A stretch of DNA of 64,000 nt, taken from Enterobacter asburiae. GTDB lineage: Bacteria; Pseudomonadota; Gammaproteobacteria; Enterobacterales; Enterobacteriaceae. Shown here piece by piece: positions 26,140 to 35,168 of this stretch. Position numbers and translations under genes: made by a program. The notes under the pieces were generated by a model, which searched no databases, was not told where the DNA came from, and saw only the letters and a list, made by a program, of their open reading frames with translations. The stretch is from NCBI RefSeq assembly GCF_024599655.1, contig NZ_CP102247.1, positions 1,612,001 to 1,676,000 of the forward strand, given 5' to 3'. Position 1 is the first letter of the stretch. The number at the start of each line of letters is the position of its first letter.

Positions 26140-27006
26140 ATGCACATTACATTGCGTCAGCTGGAAGTATTTGCCGAGGTGCTGAAAAGCGGCTCGACGA
26201 CCCAGGCGTCACAAATGCTGGCGCTCTCGCAGTCTGCGGTCAGCGCGGCGTTGACCGATCTTGAAGGACAGCTGGGCGTGCAGCTTTTCGACAGGGTAGG
26301 GAAGCGTCTGGTGGTCAACGAGCACGGTCGTCTTCTTTATCCACGCGCGCTGGCGTTGCTGGAGCAGGCTATAGAAATCGAACAGCTGTTCCGCGAAGAC
26401 AACGGCGCGATCCGCGTCTATGCCAGCAGCACCATTGGGAACTACATCCTGCCGGAAGTGATTGCCCGCTACCGCCGGGATTTTCCCACTCTGCCGCTGG
26501 AGATGAGCGTGGGCAATAGCCAGGACGTTATCAACGCGGTGATCGATTTCCGCGTGGATATTGGCCTCATCGAAGGGCCCTGCCATAACGTCGATATCAT
26601 TGCCGAGCCCTGGCTGGAAGATGAGCTGGTGGTGTTTGCGTCCCCGGCTTCGTCGTTATTGCAGGGCGAGGTGACGCTGGAGCGCCTGGCGCAGGCGCAG
26701 TGGATCTTGCGCGAACAGGGCTCCGGCACGCGTGAAATTGTCGATTATCTGCTGCTTTCCCATCTGCCGCATTTCCAGTTGGGGATGGAGTTGGGGAACT
26801 CTGAGGCCATCAAGCACGCGGTGCGTCATGGCCTGGGGATCAGCTGTCTTTCCCGGCGCGTCATTGCCGAACAGCTTGAAACGGGGTCGCTGGTTGAAAT
26901 CCCGGTTCCATTGCCGAAGCTGGTGCGCACGCTATGGTGCATCCATCACCGCCAGAAACACCTTTCCAGCTCTCTGCAGCGTTTTCTGCGCTACTGCGCC
27001 ATTTAA
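26140..27006 (+). CDS. yeiE: LysR-family transcriptional regulator YeiE
   Basis: 288 residues. The N-terminal winged helix-turn-helix (MHITLRQLEVFAEVLKSGST, then QMLALSQSAVSAALTDLE) is followed by a type 2 periplasmic-binding-fold effector domain (about 90-285). In E. coli YeiE activates lysP; in Salmonella and Cronobacter it has been linked to flagella and sulfite response. It is flanked by yeiH and lysP, both plausible targets through the palindrome and its half-site. Confidence 0.92.
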   Translation: MHITLRQLEVFAEVLKSGSTTQASQMLALSQSAVSAALTDLEGQLGVQLFDRVGKRLVVNEHGRLLYPRALALLEQAIEIEQLFREDNGAIRVYASSTIGNYILPEVIARYRRDFPTLPLEMSVGNSQDVINAVIDFRVDIGLIEGPCHNVDIIAEPWLEDELVVFASPASSLLQGEVTLERLAQAQWILREQGSGTREIVDYLLLSHLPHFQLGMELGNSEAIKHAVRHGLGISCLSRRVIAEQLETGSLVEIPVPLPKLVRTLWCIHHRQKHLSSSLQRFLRYCAI

Positions 27007-27010
27007 CCTT

Positions 27011-27040
27011 CCCCGGTGGCGCTTCGCTTACCGGGGCTAC
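27011..27040. repeat. Single REP-type repeat after yeiE
   Basis: CCCCGGTGGCGCTTCGC followed by TTACCGGGGCTAC forms a hairpin (27011-27017 with 27030-27036). It is the same family as the units at 17617 and 30864 and lies five bases past the yeiE stop. Confidence 0.75.
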
Positions 27041-27070
27041 GCGCGCCTGTCACCCCACATTTTTATGCTT

Positions 27071-27081
27071 TACTTATAATC
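27071..27081 (+). promoter_or_regulatory. YeiE half-site upstream of lysP
   Basis: TACTTATAATC is identical over 11 bases to the right half of the yeiE palindrome (26105-26115). It lies 106 bases before the lysP start, in the position of an activator site. Confidence 0.5.
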
Positions 27082-27186
27082 CTGGCCGAGTCATGAAGCT
27101 CTCTTATAACTGAGTATTTCTGCCGGAAGGAACGCGGATCGTCTGCTACAATCGCGCCTCATTTATTAAATGGACAGCATTTTCAT

Positions 27187-28656
27187 ATGGTTTCAGAAAT
27201 TAAAACCACAGAAGCGCCCACGCTACGTCGTGAACTCAAGGCGCGTCACCTGACGATGATCGCCATTGGCGGCTCAATCGGTACAGGTCTTTTCGTTGCC
27301 TCTGGCGCAACGATTTCGGCAGCAGGCCCGGGTGGGGCACTCTTCTCTTATATCCTGATTGGCCTGATGGTGTACTTCCTGATGACCAGCCTCGGCGAAC
27401 TGGCCGCGTACATGCCGGTATCCGGTTCGTTCTCAACCTACGGTCAGAAATACGTTGAAGAAGGCTTCGGCTTCGCGCTGGGCTGGAACTACTGGTACAA
27501 CTGGGCGGTCACTATCGCCGTTGACCTTGTCGCCGCACAGCTGGTGATGAACTGGTGGTTCCCGGATACGCCGGGCTGGATCTGGAGCGCCCTGTTCCTG
27601 GCCGTCATCTTCCTGCTGAACTACATCTCCGTGCGCGGTTTCGGCGAAGCGGAATACTGGTTCTCTTTGATTAAAGTGGCAACCGTCATCATCTTTATCG
27701 TCGTCGGTGTGGCGATGATCGTTGGTATTTTCAAAGGCGCTGAACCTGCGGGCTGGAGTAACTGGACGATAGGCGATGCGCCGTTTGCCGGTGGCCTGTC
27801 GGCGATGATTGGCGTGGCGATGATTGTCGGCTTCTCCTTCCAGGGGACCGAGCTGATTGGTATCGCCGCCGGTGAGTCAGAGAACCCGGAGAAGAATATT
27901 CCGCGCGCGGTCCGTCAGGTCTTCTGGCGTATCCTGCTGTTCTATGTGTTCGCGATCCTGATTATCAGCCTGATCATCCCGTACACCGATCCAAGCCTGC
28001 TGCGCAATGACGTAAAAGACATTAGCGTCAGTCCGTTCACGCTGGTCTTCCAGCACGCCGGCCTGCTTTCTGCCGCGGCAGTGATGAACGCCGTTATCCT
28101 GACCGCTGTGCTTTCAGCCGGTAACTCTGGGATGTACGCCTCTACCCGTATGCTCTACACGCTGGCATGCGACGGTAAAGCGCCGCGTATCTTCGCGAAG
28201 CTGTCCCGCGGCGGCGTGCCGCGTAACGCGCTGTACGCCACCACGGTAATTGCCGGTCTGTGCTTCCTGACCTCGATGTTTGGCAACCAGACGGTGTACC
28301 TGTGGCTGCTCAACACGTCCGGGATGACGGGCTTTATTGCCTGGCTGGGGATTGCCATTAGCCACTACCGTTTCCGCCGTGGCTTCGTCAAGCAGGGTCA
28401 CGATATTAACTCGCTGCCGTATCGCTCCGGCTTCTTCCCGCTGGGTCCCATTTTCGCCTTCATTCTGTGCCTGATCATTACGCTTGGACAGAACTATGAA
28501 GCGTTCCTGGCGGACACCATTGACTGGGGTGCCGTCACGGCGACCTACATTGGTATTCCGCTGTTCCTCGTCATCTGGTTTGGCTACAAGCTGACGAAAG
28601 GCACAAAATTCGTTCGCTACAGTGAAATGGAATTCCCGGAACGATTTAAACAATAA
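27187..28656 (+). CDS. lysP: Lysine-specific permease LysP
   Basis: 489 residues with 12 helices of the amino acid-polyamine-organocation superfamily. The first helix carries the substrate-binding motif GGSIGTGLFVASG (about 27-39). LysP imports lysine with protons and, in E. coli, binds the CadC sensor to repress lysine decarboxylation when lysine is absent. The sequence follows E. coli LysP almost throughout, so the same dual role is likely. It ends at a strong terminator. Confidence 0.96.
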   Translation: MVSEIKTTEAPTLRRELKARHLTMIAIGGSIGTGLFVASGATISAAGPGGALFSYILIGLMVYFLMTSLGELAAYMPVSGSFSTYGQKYVEEGFGFALGWNYWYNWAVTIAVDLVAAQLVMNWWFPDTPGWIWSALFLAVIFLLNYISVRGFGEAEYWFSLIKVATVIIFIVVGVAMIVGIFKGAEPAGWSNWTIGDAPFAGGLSAMIGVAMIVGFSFQGTELIGIAAGESENPEKNIPRAVRQVFWRILLFYVFAILIISLIIPYTDPSLLRNDVKDISVSPFTLVFQHAGLLSAAAVMNAVILTAVLSAGNSGMYASTRMLYTLACDGKAPRIFAKLSRGGVPRNALYATTVIAGLCFLTSMFGNQTVYLWLLNTSGMTGFIAWLGIAISHYRFRRGFVKQGHDINSLPYRSGFFPLGPIFAFILCLIITLGQNYEAFLADTIDWGAVTATYIGIPLFLVIWFGYKLTKGTKFVRYSEMEFPERFKQ

Positions 28657-28676
28657 CCGCACTTCCTCTCTTTTAA

Positions 28677-28701
28677 CCCGCTCATTCGAGCGGGTTTTTT
28701 T
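28677..28701 (+). terminator. Rho-independent terminator after lysP
   Basis: CCCGCTC (28677-28683), loop ATTC and GAGCGGG (28688-28694) form a perfect stem followed by seven T residues. Confidence 0.92.
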
Positions 28702-28746
28702 ATTCCCGCAGGCTGAAACAAAGATATATTTCTTAACAATTTAATT

Positions 28747-28778
28747 GATAATAATTATCGTTTGCTTTATCGTTATCA
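28747..28778. promoter_or_regulatory. Fur boxes upstream of cirA
   Basis: Bases 28747-28765 match the 19-base Fur consensus at 14 positions (GATAATAATTATC core). A second, weaker match overlaps on the other strand at 28760-28778. Tandem Fur sites are expected for a siderophore receptor gene. Confidence 0.8.
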
Positions 28779-28880
28779 AAAATAAGCGTGTCACCGACCC
28801 ACCGCAGACGTGGGCGGCAGGGAAGACGCTGTGAGCAATGATGATTTGATTTAGTTGTATTTACCTCATGGAGATATGGA

Positions 28881-30851
28881 ATGTTTAGGTTGAATCCCTT
28901 CGTCAGGGGAGGACTTTGTGCGTCCGCAATGTCCCTGGCCCTGCCTGTTATCGCAGCGGAATCCGGCGACACAATGGTTGTAACGGCCTCCGCGACCGAG
29001 CAAAACCTGAAAGACGCACCGGCAAGCATCAGCGTGATTACCCAGGAAGATTTGCAGCGCAAACCTGTTCAGAATCTGAAAGATGTGTTACGGGAGGTGC
29101 CGGGCGTTCAGCTCACGAGCGAAGGGGACAACCGTAAAGGGGTAAGTATTCGTGGACTGGACAGCAGCTATACGCTGATCCTGATCGACGGCAAGCGCGT
29201 TAACTCGCGTAACGCAGTATTCCGCCATAATGATTTCGACCTTAACTGGGTGCCGGTTGATGCCATCGAACGCATCGAAGTGGTGCGCGGACCGATGTCT
29301 TCTCTGTACGGTTCCGATGCGCTGGGCGGCGTGGTGAACATTATAACCAAAAAAATCGGCCAGAAATGGACGGGCACCCTGAGCGCCGACTCCACGGTTC
29401 AGGAACACCGCGACCGTGGAGACACATACAACGGCCAGTTCTATACCAGCGGTCCGCTGGTGGACGGCCTGCTGGGGCTGAAAGCCTACGGTAGCCTCGC
29501 GAAGCGTGAGAAAGACGGTCAGCAGAAATCCTCTACCACGGCGAGCGGTGAAACGCCGCGCATTGAAGGCTTCACTAGCCGCGATGCGAATGTGGAGTTC
29601 GCCTGGACACCGTCTGAAAATCACGACTTTACGGCGGGCTACGGTTTCGACCGTCAGGATCGCGACTCGGATTCCCTCGACAAAAACCGCCTTGAGCGTC
29701 AGAACTACTCTCTCAGCCACAACGGTCGTTGGGGCGTCGGCAACAGCGAGCTGAAGGTTTACGGCGAAAAGGTGGATAACAAAAACCCGGGCAACAGCAA
29801 TCCGATCACCTCCGAGAGCAACGCGGTGGACGGAAAATACGTGCTGCCGCTGGGCGAAATCAACCAGCTGCTGACCTTCGGCGGCGAATGGCGTCACGAT
29901 AAGCTGAAAGATCCGGTCAACCTGACGGGCGGTTCCAGCAGCAGTACGTCGACAAGCCAGTATGCCCTGTTCCTTGAGGACGAGTGGCGTATCTTTGAAC
30001 CTCTGGCGCTGACCACCGGCATCCGTATGGATGACCATGATACTTACGGCGATCACTGGAGTCCGCGAGCCTATCTGGTCTACAACGCGACCGATACCGT
30101 AACGGTGAAAGGGGGCTGGGCTACCGCGTTTAAAGCGCCGTCGCTGCTGCAGCTGAGCCCGGACTGGGTTACCGGCTCGTGTCGTGGTGCCTGTGAGATT
30201 GTCGGTAACCCGGATCTGAAACCGGAAACCAGCGAGAGCTTCGAATTTGGTCTCTACTACAGCGGGGAAGAGGGCTGGTTAGAGGGCGTGCAGGCCAGCG
30301 TCACCACCTTCCAGAATAACGTGGATGACCGCATCAGCATCAGCCGTACGGCCAATGTAAACCAGGCGCAGGGCTACCCTAACTATGTCGGGCTGAATGC
30401 CGACGGCGAGCCGATTTTCCGCTACTACAACGTTAACAAGGCGCGCATCCGCGGGGTGGAGACCGAGCTGAAATTCCCGCTGGCGGACGACTGGAAGGTG
30501 ACGCTGAACTATACCTATAACGACGGTCGTGATATCAGCAACGGCGGCAACAAGCCGCTGTCGGATCTGCCGTTCCACACCGCCAACGGTACCGTTGACT
30601 GGAAGGCGACGCAGGACTGGTCGTTCTACGTTCAGGGCAACTACACCGGTGAGAAACGCGCGCTGACCAGCAGTGAACCAACGCCGGGTGGCTACGTGAT
30701 CTGGAATACCGGTGCGGCATGGCAGGTAACGAAAGCCGTTAAGCTGCGCGCGGGCGTGCAGAACCTGCTGGATAAAGATCTGAGCCGTGACGATTACAGC
30801 TACACGGAAGATGGTCGTCGCTACTTTGTCGGCGTGGATTATAAGTTCTGA
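28881..30851 (+). CDS. cirA: TonB-dependent catecholate siderophore receptor CirA
   Basis: 656 residues. A signal peptide (about 1-25, ending VIAAE) is followed by the TonB box DTMVVTAS, a plug domain (about 45-155, with VRGPMSSLYGSDALGGVVNI) and a 22-strand barrel ending in phenylalanine (VGVDYKF). In E. coli CirA transports dihydroxybenzoyl-serine breakdown products of enterobactin, and is used by colicin Ia and catechol cephalosporins. The Fur boxes upstream indicate iron repression. Two cysteines in VTGSCRGACE form the extracellular loop disulfide typical of CirA. Confidence 0.96.
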   Translation: MFRLNPFVRGGLCASAMSLALPVIAAESGDTMVVTASATEQNLKDAPASISVITQEDLQRKPVQNLKDVLREVPGVQLTSEGDNRKGVSIRGLDSSYTLILIDGKRVNSRNAVFRHNDFDLNWVPVDAIERIEVVRGPMSSLYGSDALGGVVNIITKKIGQKWTGTLSADSTVQEHRDRGDTYNGQFYTSGPLVDGLLGLKAYGSLAKREKDGQQKSSTTASGETPRIEGFTSRDANVEFAWTPSENHDFTAGYGFDRQDRDSDSLDKNRLERQNYSLSHNGRWGVGNSELKVYGEKVDNKNPGNSNPITSESNAVDGKYVLPLGEINQLLTFGGEWRHDKLKDPVNLTGGSSSSTSTSQYALFLEDEWRIFEPLALTTGIRMDDHDTYGDHWSPRAYLVYNATDTVTVKGGWATAFKAPSLLQLSPDWVTGSCRGACEIVGNPDLKPETSESFEFGLYYSGEEGWLEGVQASVTTFQNNVDDRISISRTANVNQAQGYPNYVGLNADGEPIFRYYNVNKARIRGVETELKFPLADDWKVTLNYTYNDGRDISNGGNKPLSDLPFHTANGTVDWKATQDWSFYVQGNYTGEKRALTSSEPTPGGYVIWNTGAAWQVTKAVKLRAGVQNLLDKDLSRDDYSYTEDGRRYFVGVDYKF

Positions 30852-30863
30852 TGTAACCTTTAT

Positions 30864-30938
30864 GCCCGGTGGCGCTTCGCTTACCGGGCCTACAAAAACC
30901 ACGAATGTAGGCCGGGTAAGGCGAAGCCGCCACCCGGC
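30864..30938. repeat. BIME: two inverted REP units after cirA
   Basis: One unit reads GCCCGGTGGCGCTTCGC then TTACCGGGCCTAC (30864-30893). The other reads GTAGGCCGGGTAAGGCG then AAGCCGCCACCCGGC (30907-30938) in opposite orientation. It lies between the convergent cirA and yeiG. Confidence 0.85.
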
Positions 30939-30950
30939 AATCATCCGCAC

Positions 30951-31778
30951 TTACGCGAACAAATGCTCCGCATGGAAGCGGAGATGATCCTCAATAAAGG
31001 ACCCGATAAAGTAATAGCTGTGGTCGTATCCCGGCTGAATGCGCAGCGTCAGCGGCCAGTCCTTCTGGCGCGCGGCTTCGGCAAACACCGCAGGCTGTAG
31101 CTGTCCGGCGAGGAACTGATCCGCATCGCCCTGATCGATAAGCATCGGGATCGCATTTGCCGAGCTGCTGGCCAGCATTAGCGCACAGCTGTCCCATTCC
31201 TGCCAATTCGCTTCATCTTCACCCAGATAGTTCGTGAAGGCTTTCTGCCCCCATGGCACCTGCGTTGGGTTCACAATTGGCGCAAATGCCGACACGCTGA
31301 CGTATTTTCCCGGATTTTTTAGCGCCATGATTAGCGCCCCGTGTCCACCCATGGAGTGTCCGCTGATGGCGCAGCGGTCGCTTACCGCAAACCCGGACTG
31401 AATCAGCGCGGGCAGCTCGTCGCGAATGTAATCATACATGCGGTAGTGGCGCGCCCAGGGCTGCTCGGTTGCATTCAGATAAAACCCGGCGCCTTTGCCC
31501 AGGTCGTATCCTGCATCGTCGGCCACATCATCGCCACGCGGGCTGGTGTCAGGCATCACCAGCGCAATGCCCAGCTCGGCGGCAAGTCGCTGCGCGCCCG
31601 CTTTGGTGGTGAAGTTTTCGTCGTTGCAGGTCAGGCCTGACAGCCAGAACAGAACCGGCGGATTTTCCGTCGGCGGCAGGAAAATGCTGAACGTCATCGC
31701 ACAGTTCAGAACGGTGGAGTCATGCCGCCAGCGCTGCTGTCGACCTTCAAAACAACGGTGCTCTTCGAGCAGTTCCAT
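30951..31778 (-). CDS. yeiG: S-formylglutathione hydrolase YeiG (FrmB-type)
   Basis: 275 residues, esterase-D family alpha/beta hydrolase. The nucleophile Ser142 lies in GHSMGGHG, with the acid in LIDQGDADQF and the histidine in GYDHSYYF. It hydrolyses S-formylglutathione to formate and glutathione in formaldehyde detoxification. The start at 31778 follows AAGGAG. It sits alone between cirA and a divergent MFS gene, as in E. coli except for the MFS gene. Confidence 0.94.
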   Translation of the reverse strand: MELLEEHRCFEGRQQRWRHDSTVLNCAMTFSIFLPPTENPPVLFWLSGLTCNDENFTTKAGAQRLAAELGIALVMPDTSPRGDDVADDAGYDLGKGAGFYLNATEQPWARHYRMYDYIRDELPALIQSGFAVSDRCAISGHSMGGHGALIMALKNPGKYVSVSAFAPIVNPTQVPWGQKAFTNYLGEDEANWQEWDSCALMLASSSANAIPMLIDQGDADQFLAGQLQPAVFAEAARQKDWPLTLRIQPGYDHSYYFIGSFIEDHLRFHAEHLFA

Positions 31779-31916
31779 GCAGGGCTCCTTAATGAGAATG
31801 CGTATTCATAAAAACCATAATACAGCCTTTTCATTGACCTGTGAGTAACTTTCACTTTCGCCAGGCGGCGAGATGCTGCATCATAAATTTACTTTTCTTT
31901 AACAATTGGAGCCGTC

Positions 31917-33065
31917 ATGGCACTGCGTATTGCGCTCAGTGGGTTTGTCGTTCTGGTGGTGGCGATGGGGATAGGGCGCTTTGCCTTTACGCCTCAGGTG
32001 CCGCTCATGATTGCTGCCGGGCAGCTTACGCTGACCAGCGCGGGTCTGGTCGCGGCGATGAATTATCTGGGCTATCTGGTGGGCGCATGGGATGCCATGC
32101 GCGCGCACCGCTTTGTGGAAACGCGCCTCTGGCTTGGCATCACCGGCGCGGTTGCGCTGACGCTGCTCTCCGCGGTGGCGGATAACGCCGTCGTGCACGG
32201 CCTGCTGCGCTTCGTGATTGGCTGCATGAGCGGCTGGTCGATGGTACTCATTGCCGCCTGGACCAACGAACGGCTGGGGCAGCTGGGTAAACCGGGCCTG
32301 AGCGCTGCGGTGTTTGCCGGACCGGGGGCGGGCATTGCCCTGAGCGGGCTGCTCGCCGTCTATATCCAGGCAAAATCCCTTTCGGCCGGAGCGGCATGGC
32401 AAATCTACGGCGTGCTGGCGCTGGTACTCATTGCGCTGGTGGCGCGCTACCTTCCGCGATCCGGCCAGCTCCATCGCCCCGGCACCGCGCCGGAGCCGCT
32501 GGTGCTGACGGCGGATTTAAAGCGCCTGGTCTGGAGCTACAGCCTGGCCGGGTTTGGCTATATCCTCCCGGCGACCTTCCTGTCGCAAATGGCGGCGGTG
32601 CGTTTTCCCGGCAGCCTGTTTGCCCAGTTTGTCTGGCCCATTTTTGGTATCGCCGCCGTGGTGGGCATTGCGCTTAGTATTCTTTTACGCCATACCTCAA
32701 CGGCTAACCGCAGGCTGGCTATCGTGCTGTGGTTACAGGGAGCTGGCGTGCTGGCGGCCTGGCTGCTGCCGGGGATTGGCGGTTTGCTGACGGGCGGGCT
32801 GCTGGTGGGTGGCGGCTTCTTGTGTGCCGTGCAGCTCTCTCTTTTATACGGTCGCGAGCTGGCGCCAAACCACACGCGCTATATGGCAGGACTGCTTACC
32901 ACCGGGTATGCGATAGGGCAGTTGATTGGCCCGATGACCTCGGCGTTATCAACCTGGCTTACCCACCGGCTGGAGCCCGCGCTGGGGCTGGCGGGCGTTG
33001 CGCTGTTCGTCGGGGGAGCCCTGGTCTGGAATCGTCACGCTGAAAGGCAACAGCAATTGCAATAA
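31917..33065 (+). CDS. YbfB/YjiJ-family MFS transporter
   Basis: 382 residues with about 12 hydrophobic helices. The opening GIGRFAFTPQVPLMI and GLVAAMNYLGYLVGA are hallmarks of the YbfB/YjiJ branch of the major facilitator superfamily. The substrate is unknown. It has no counterpart between yeiG and folE in E. coli, so it is either an addition here or lost there. The G+C content and codon use look like the core, so there is no sign of recent transfer. The ATG lies near a modest AATTGGAG site. Confidence 0.82.
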   Translation: MALRIALSGFVVLVVAMGIGRFAFTPQVPLMIAAGQLTLTSAGLVAAMNYLGYLVGAWDAMRAHRFVETRLWLGITGAVALTLLSAVADNAVVHGLLRFVIGCMSGWSMVLIAAWTNERLGQLGKPGLSAAVFAGPGAGIALSGLLAVYIQAKSLSAGAAWQIYGVLALVLIALVARYLPRSGQLHRPGTAPEPLVLTADLKRLVWSYSLAGFGYILPATFLSQMAAVRFPGSLFAQFVWPIFGIAAVVGIALSILLRHTSTANRRLAIVLWLQGAGVLAAWLLPGIGGLLTGGLLVGGGFLCAVQLSLLYGRELAPNHTRYMAGLLTTGYAIGQLIGPMTSALSTWLTHRLEPALGLAGVALFVGGALVWNRHAERQQQLQ

Positions 33066-33167
33066 TTATCGTCGTGAATACTGGATTATGTGCGCCGCCT
33101 CACGCACAATGAGCGCATACTTTTGCCACAACGAGGGCAAAAGACGCCACACCTGCAGGAGAACAAA

Positions 33168-33836
33168 ATGTCATCACTCAGTAAAGAAGCTGCCCTGGTC
33201 CACGAAGCCCTGGTTGCGCGCGGTCTTGAAACGCCACTGCGTCCGCCCGTACAGGATTTGGACAATGAAACCCGCAAGCGTCTGATTGCCGGTCATATGA
33301 CCGATATCATGGAGCTGCTGAATCTCGATCTGAGTGACGACAGTCTGATGGAGACGCCGCACCGCATCGCGAAAATGTACGTCGACGAAATTTTCTCCGG
33401 GCTGGATTACGCCAACTTCCCGAAAATCACCGTCATTGAAAACAAGATGAAAGTGGATGAGATGGTGACGGTACGCGATATCACGCTGACCAGCACCTGC
33501 GAACACCATTTCGTGACCATCGACGGTAAAGCGACCGTGGCGTATATCCCAAAAGATACGGTGATTGGCCTGTCGAAGATCAACCGCATCGTGCAGTTCT
33601 TTGCTCAGCGTCCTCAGGTGCAGGAACGTCTGACGCAGCAGATCCTGACCGCGCTGCAAACGCTGCTGGGTACCAATAACGTGGCCGTCTCTATCGACGC
33701 GGTTCACTACTGCGTGAAGGCGCGCGGCGTGCGTGATGCAACCAGCGCGACAACAACAACCTCGCTGGGCGGCCTGTTTAAATCGAGCCAGAATACCCGC
33801 CAGGAGTTCCTGCGCGCGGTACGTCACCACAACTAA
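33168..33836 (+). CDS. folE: GTP cyclohydrolase I
   Basis: 222 residues, nearly identical to E. coli FolE. Zinc ligands are in STCEHHF and the cysteine of HYCVKARG; the active-site segment MKVDEMVTVRD is intact. The decameric enzyme makes 7,8-dihydroneopterin triphosphate from GTP, the first step of folate synthesis. ATG 33168 follows CAGGAGAAC; a longer frame from 33090 is in-frame leader. yeiB follows 19 bases later. Confidence 0.97.
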   Translation: MSSLSKEAALVHEALVARGLETPLRPPVQDLDNETRKRLIAGHMTDIMELLNLDLSDDSLMETPHRIAKMYVDEIFSGLDYANFPKITVIENKMKVDEMVTVRDITLTSTCEHHFVTIDGKATVAYIPKDTVIGLSKINRIVQFFAQRPQVQERLTQQILTALQTLLGTNNVAVSIDAVHYCVKARGVRDATSATTTTSLGGLFKSSQNTRQEFLRAVRHHN

Positions 33837-33855
33837 GTCTTACAGGGCAGGAACC

Positions 33856-35013
33856 ATGGAGCGAAACGTCACGCTCGATTTTGTTCGCGGCGTCGCCATT
33901 CTCGGTATCCTGCTGCTTAATATCAGCGCCTTCGGTCTGCCGAAGGCGGCTTATCTCAATCCTGCCTGGTATGGCGACATCACGCGCAGTGATGCCTGGA
34001 CGTGGGCTGTCCTCGATCTCTTCGCGCAGGTTAAATTCCTCACGCTGTTTGCCCTGCTGTTTGGCGCTGGCCTGCAACTGCTCCTCAAACGCGGTACGCG
34101 CTGGATCCAGTCCCGCCTGACGCTGCTGGTTCTCCTCGGCTTTATCCACGGCCTGTTCTTCTGGGATGGCGATATTCTTCTTGCGTATGGATTAGTCGGG
34201 CTTATCTGCTGGCGTCTCATTCGCGATGCGCACAGCGTAAAAAGCCTGTTTAACACCGGCGCGATGCTCTACGTCATGGGCCTTGCCGTATTGCTGCTGC
34301 TGGGGATGATCTCCGGCGAGGCGACAAACCGTGCCTGGATCCCGGATGCCGCTAACCTGCAGTACGAACAGTACTGGAAGCTGAAGGGCGGTACGGAAGC
34401 GATAAGCAACCGCGCGGATATGCTGGGGGATAACCTCCTTGCGCTGGGGGCGCAATACGGCTGGCAGCTGGCGGGCATGATGCTGATGGGTGCGTCATTG
34501 ATGCGCACCGGCTGGCTGAAAGGGGAGTTTAGCCTGCGTCACTATCGGCGAACGGGTGCCGGGCTGGTGCTGCTCGGCGTGCTGATTAACCTCCCGGCGG
34601 TGATTACGCAGTGGCACATCCACTGGGATTACCGCTGGTGCGCATTCCTGCTCCAGGTGCCGCGCGAACTGAGCGCGCCGTTCCAGACCATCGGCTACGC
34701 GGCGCTGATCTATGGCTTCTGGCCAACGCTTTCCCGCCTGTGGATCGTCAGCGCCATCGCCTGCGTGGGCCGAATGGCGTTGAGCAATTACCTCCTGCAA
34801 ACGCTGATATGCACCACGCTTTTCTATCGCTTTGGCCTGTTTATGAAATTCGACCGCCTCGCGCTGCTGGCGTTTGTTATCCCGGTCTGGGTGATTAACC
34901 TGGCGTTTTCTGTGCTCTGGCTACGTTTTTTCCGCCAGGGCCCGCTGGAGTGGGTGTGGCGTCAGTTAACCGCACATGCTTCAGGGATATCATTGAAAAA
35001 TACATCCAGATAA
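33856..35013 (+). CDS. yeiB: DUF418 membrane protein YeiB
   Basis: 385 residues with about nine to ten membrane helices. It opens with MERNVTLDFVRGVAILGILLLN, the acyltransferase-3/DUF418 opening, and ends with a C-terminal DUF418 region (RMALSNYLLQTLICTTLF). The function is unknown. ATG 33856 follows GCAGGAACC. The upstream part of the longer open frame reads over folE in another frame and is not coding. It is likely co-transcribed with folE. Confidence 0.92.
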   Translation: MERNVTLDFVRGVAILGILLLNISAFGLPKAAYLNPAWYGDITRSDAWTWAVLDLFAQVKFLTLFALLFGAGLQLLLKRGTRWIQSRLTLLVLLGFIHGLFFWDGDILLAYGLVGLICWRLIRDAHSVKSLFNTGAMLYVMGLAVLLLLGMISGEATNRAWIPDAANLQYEQYWKLKGGTEAISNRADMLGDNLLALGAQYGWQLAGMMLMGASLMRTGWLKGEFSLRHYRRTGAGLVLLGVLINLPAVITQWHIHWDYRWCAFLLQVPRELSAPFQTIGYAALIYGFWPTLSRLWIVSAIACVGRMALSNYLLQTLICTTLFYRFGLFMKFDRLALLAFVIPVWVINLAFSVLWLRFFRQGPLEWVWRQLTAHASGISLKNTSR

Positions 35014-35044
35014 CGATCTGGATCACAATCATTAACAAAACGGA

Positions 35045-35058
35045 TGTAAGCGTTTTCA
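35045..35058. promoter_or_regulatory. Gal-type operator upstream of galS
   Basis: TGTAAGCGTTTTCA matches the GalR/GalS consensus GTGNAANCGNTTNCAC over its core. Autoregulation of galS is known in E. coli. Confidence 0.75.
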
Positions 35059-35062
35059 TGAG

Positions 35063-35078
35063 TGTGAGCTTCTTCACG
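35063..35078. promoter_or_regulatory. CRP site upstream of galS
   Basis: TGTGAGCTTCTTCACG matches the CRP consensus TGTGA-N6-TCACA at nine of ten conserved positions. It lies next to the Gal operator. Confidence 0.75.
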
Positions 35079-35168
35079 TAGTCCCCTTCCTCTCGCTGCC
35101 AAAATAGCCACCTTGCTAAACACAGGGGGTGTCTGTGAGTTGCTGCAATCCTTTGAAGGATGGTGAAT

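Noticed and set aside
29088..30056. Long minus-strand open frame of 322 codons opposite cirA
   Set aside because: It is antisense to a well-supported receptor gene, has no binding site and encodes no recognisable family; it is a codon-bias shadow.
33121..33167. Possible MetJ box before folE
   Set aside because: AGACGCCA matches only one weak half of the AGACGTCT repeat; too little to support an operator.
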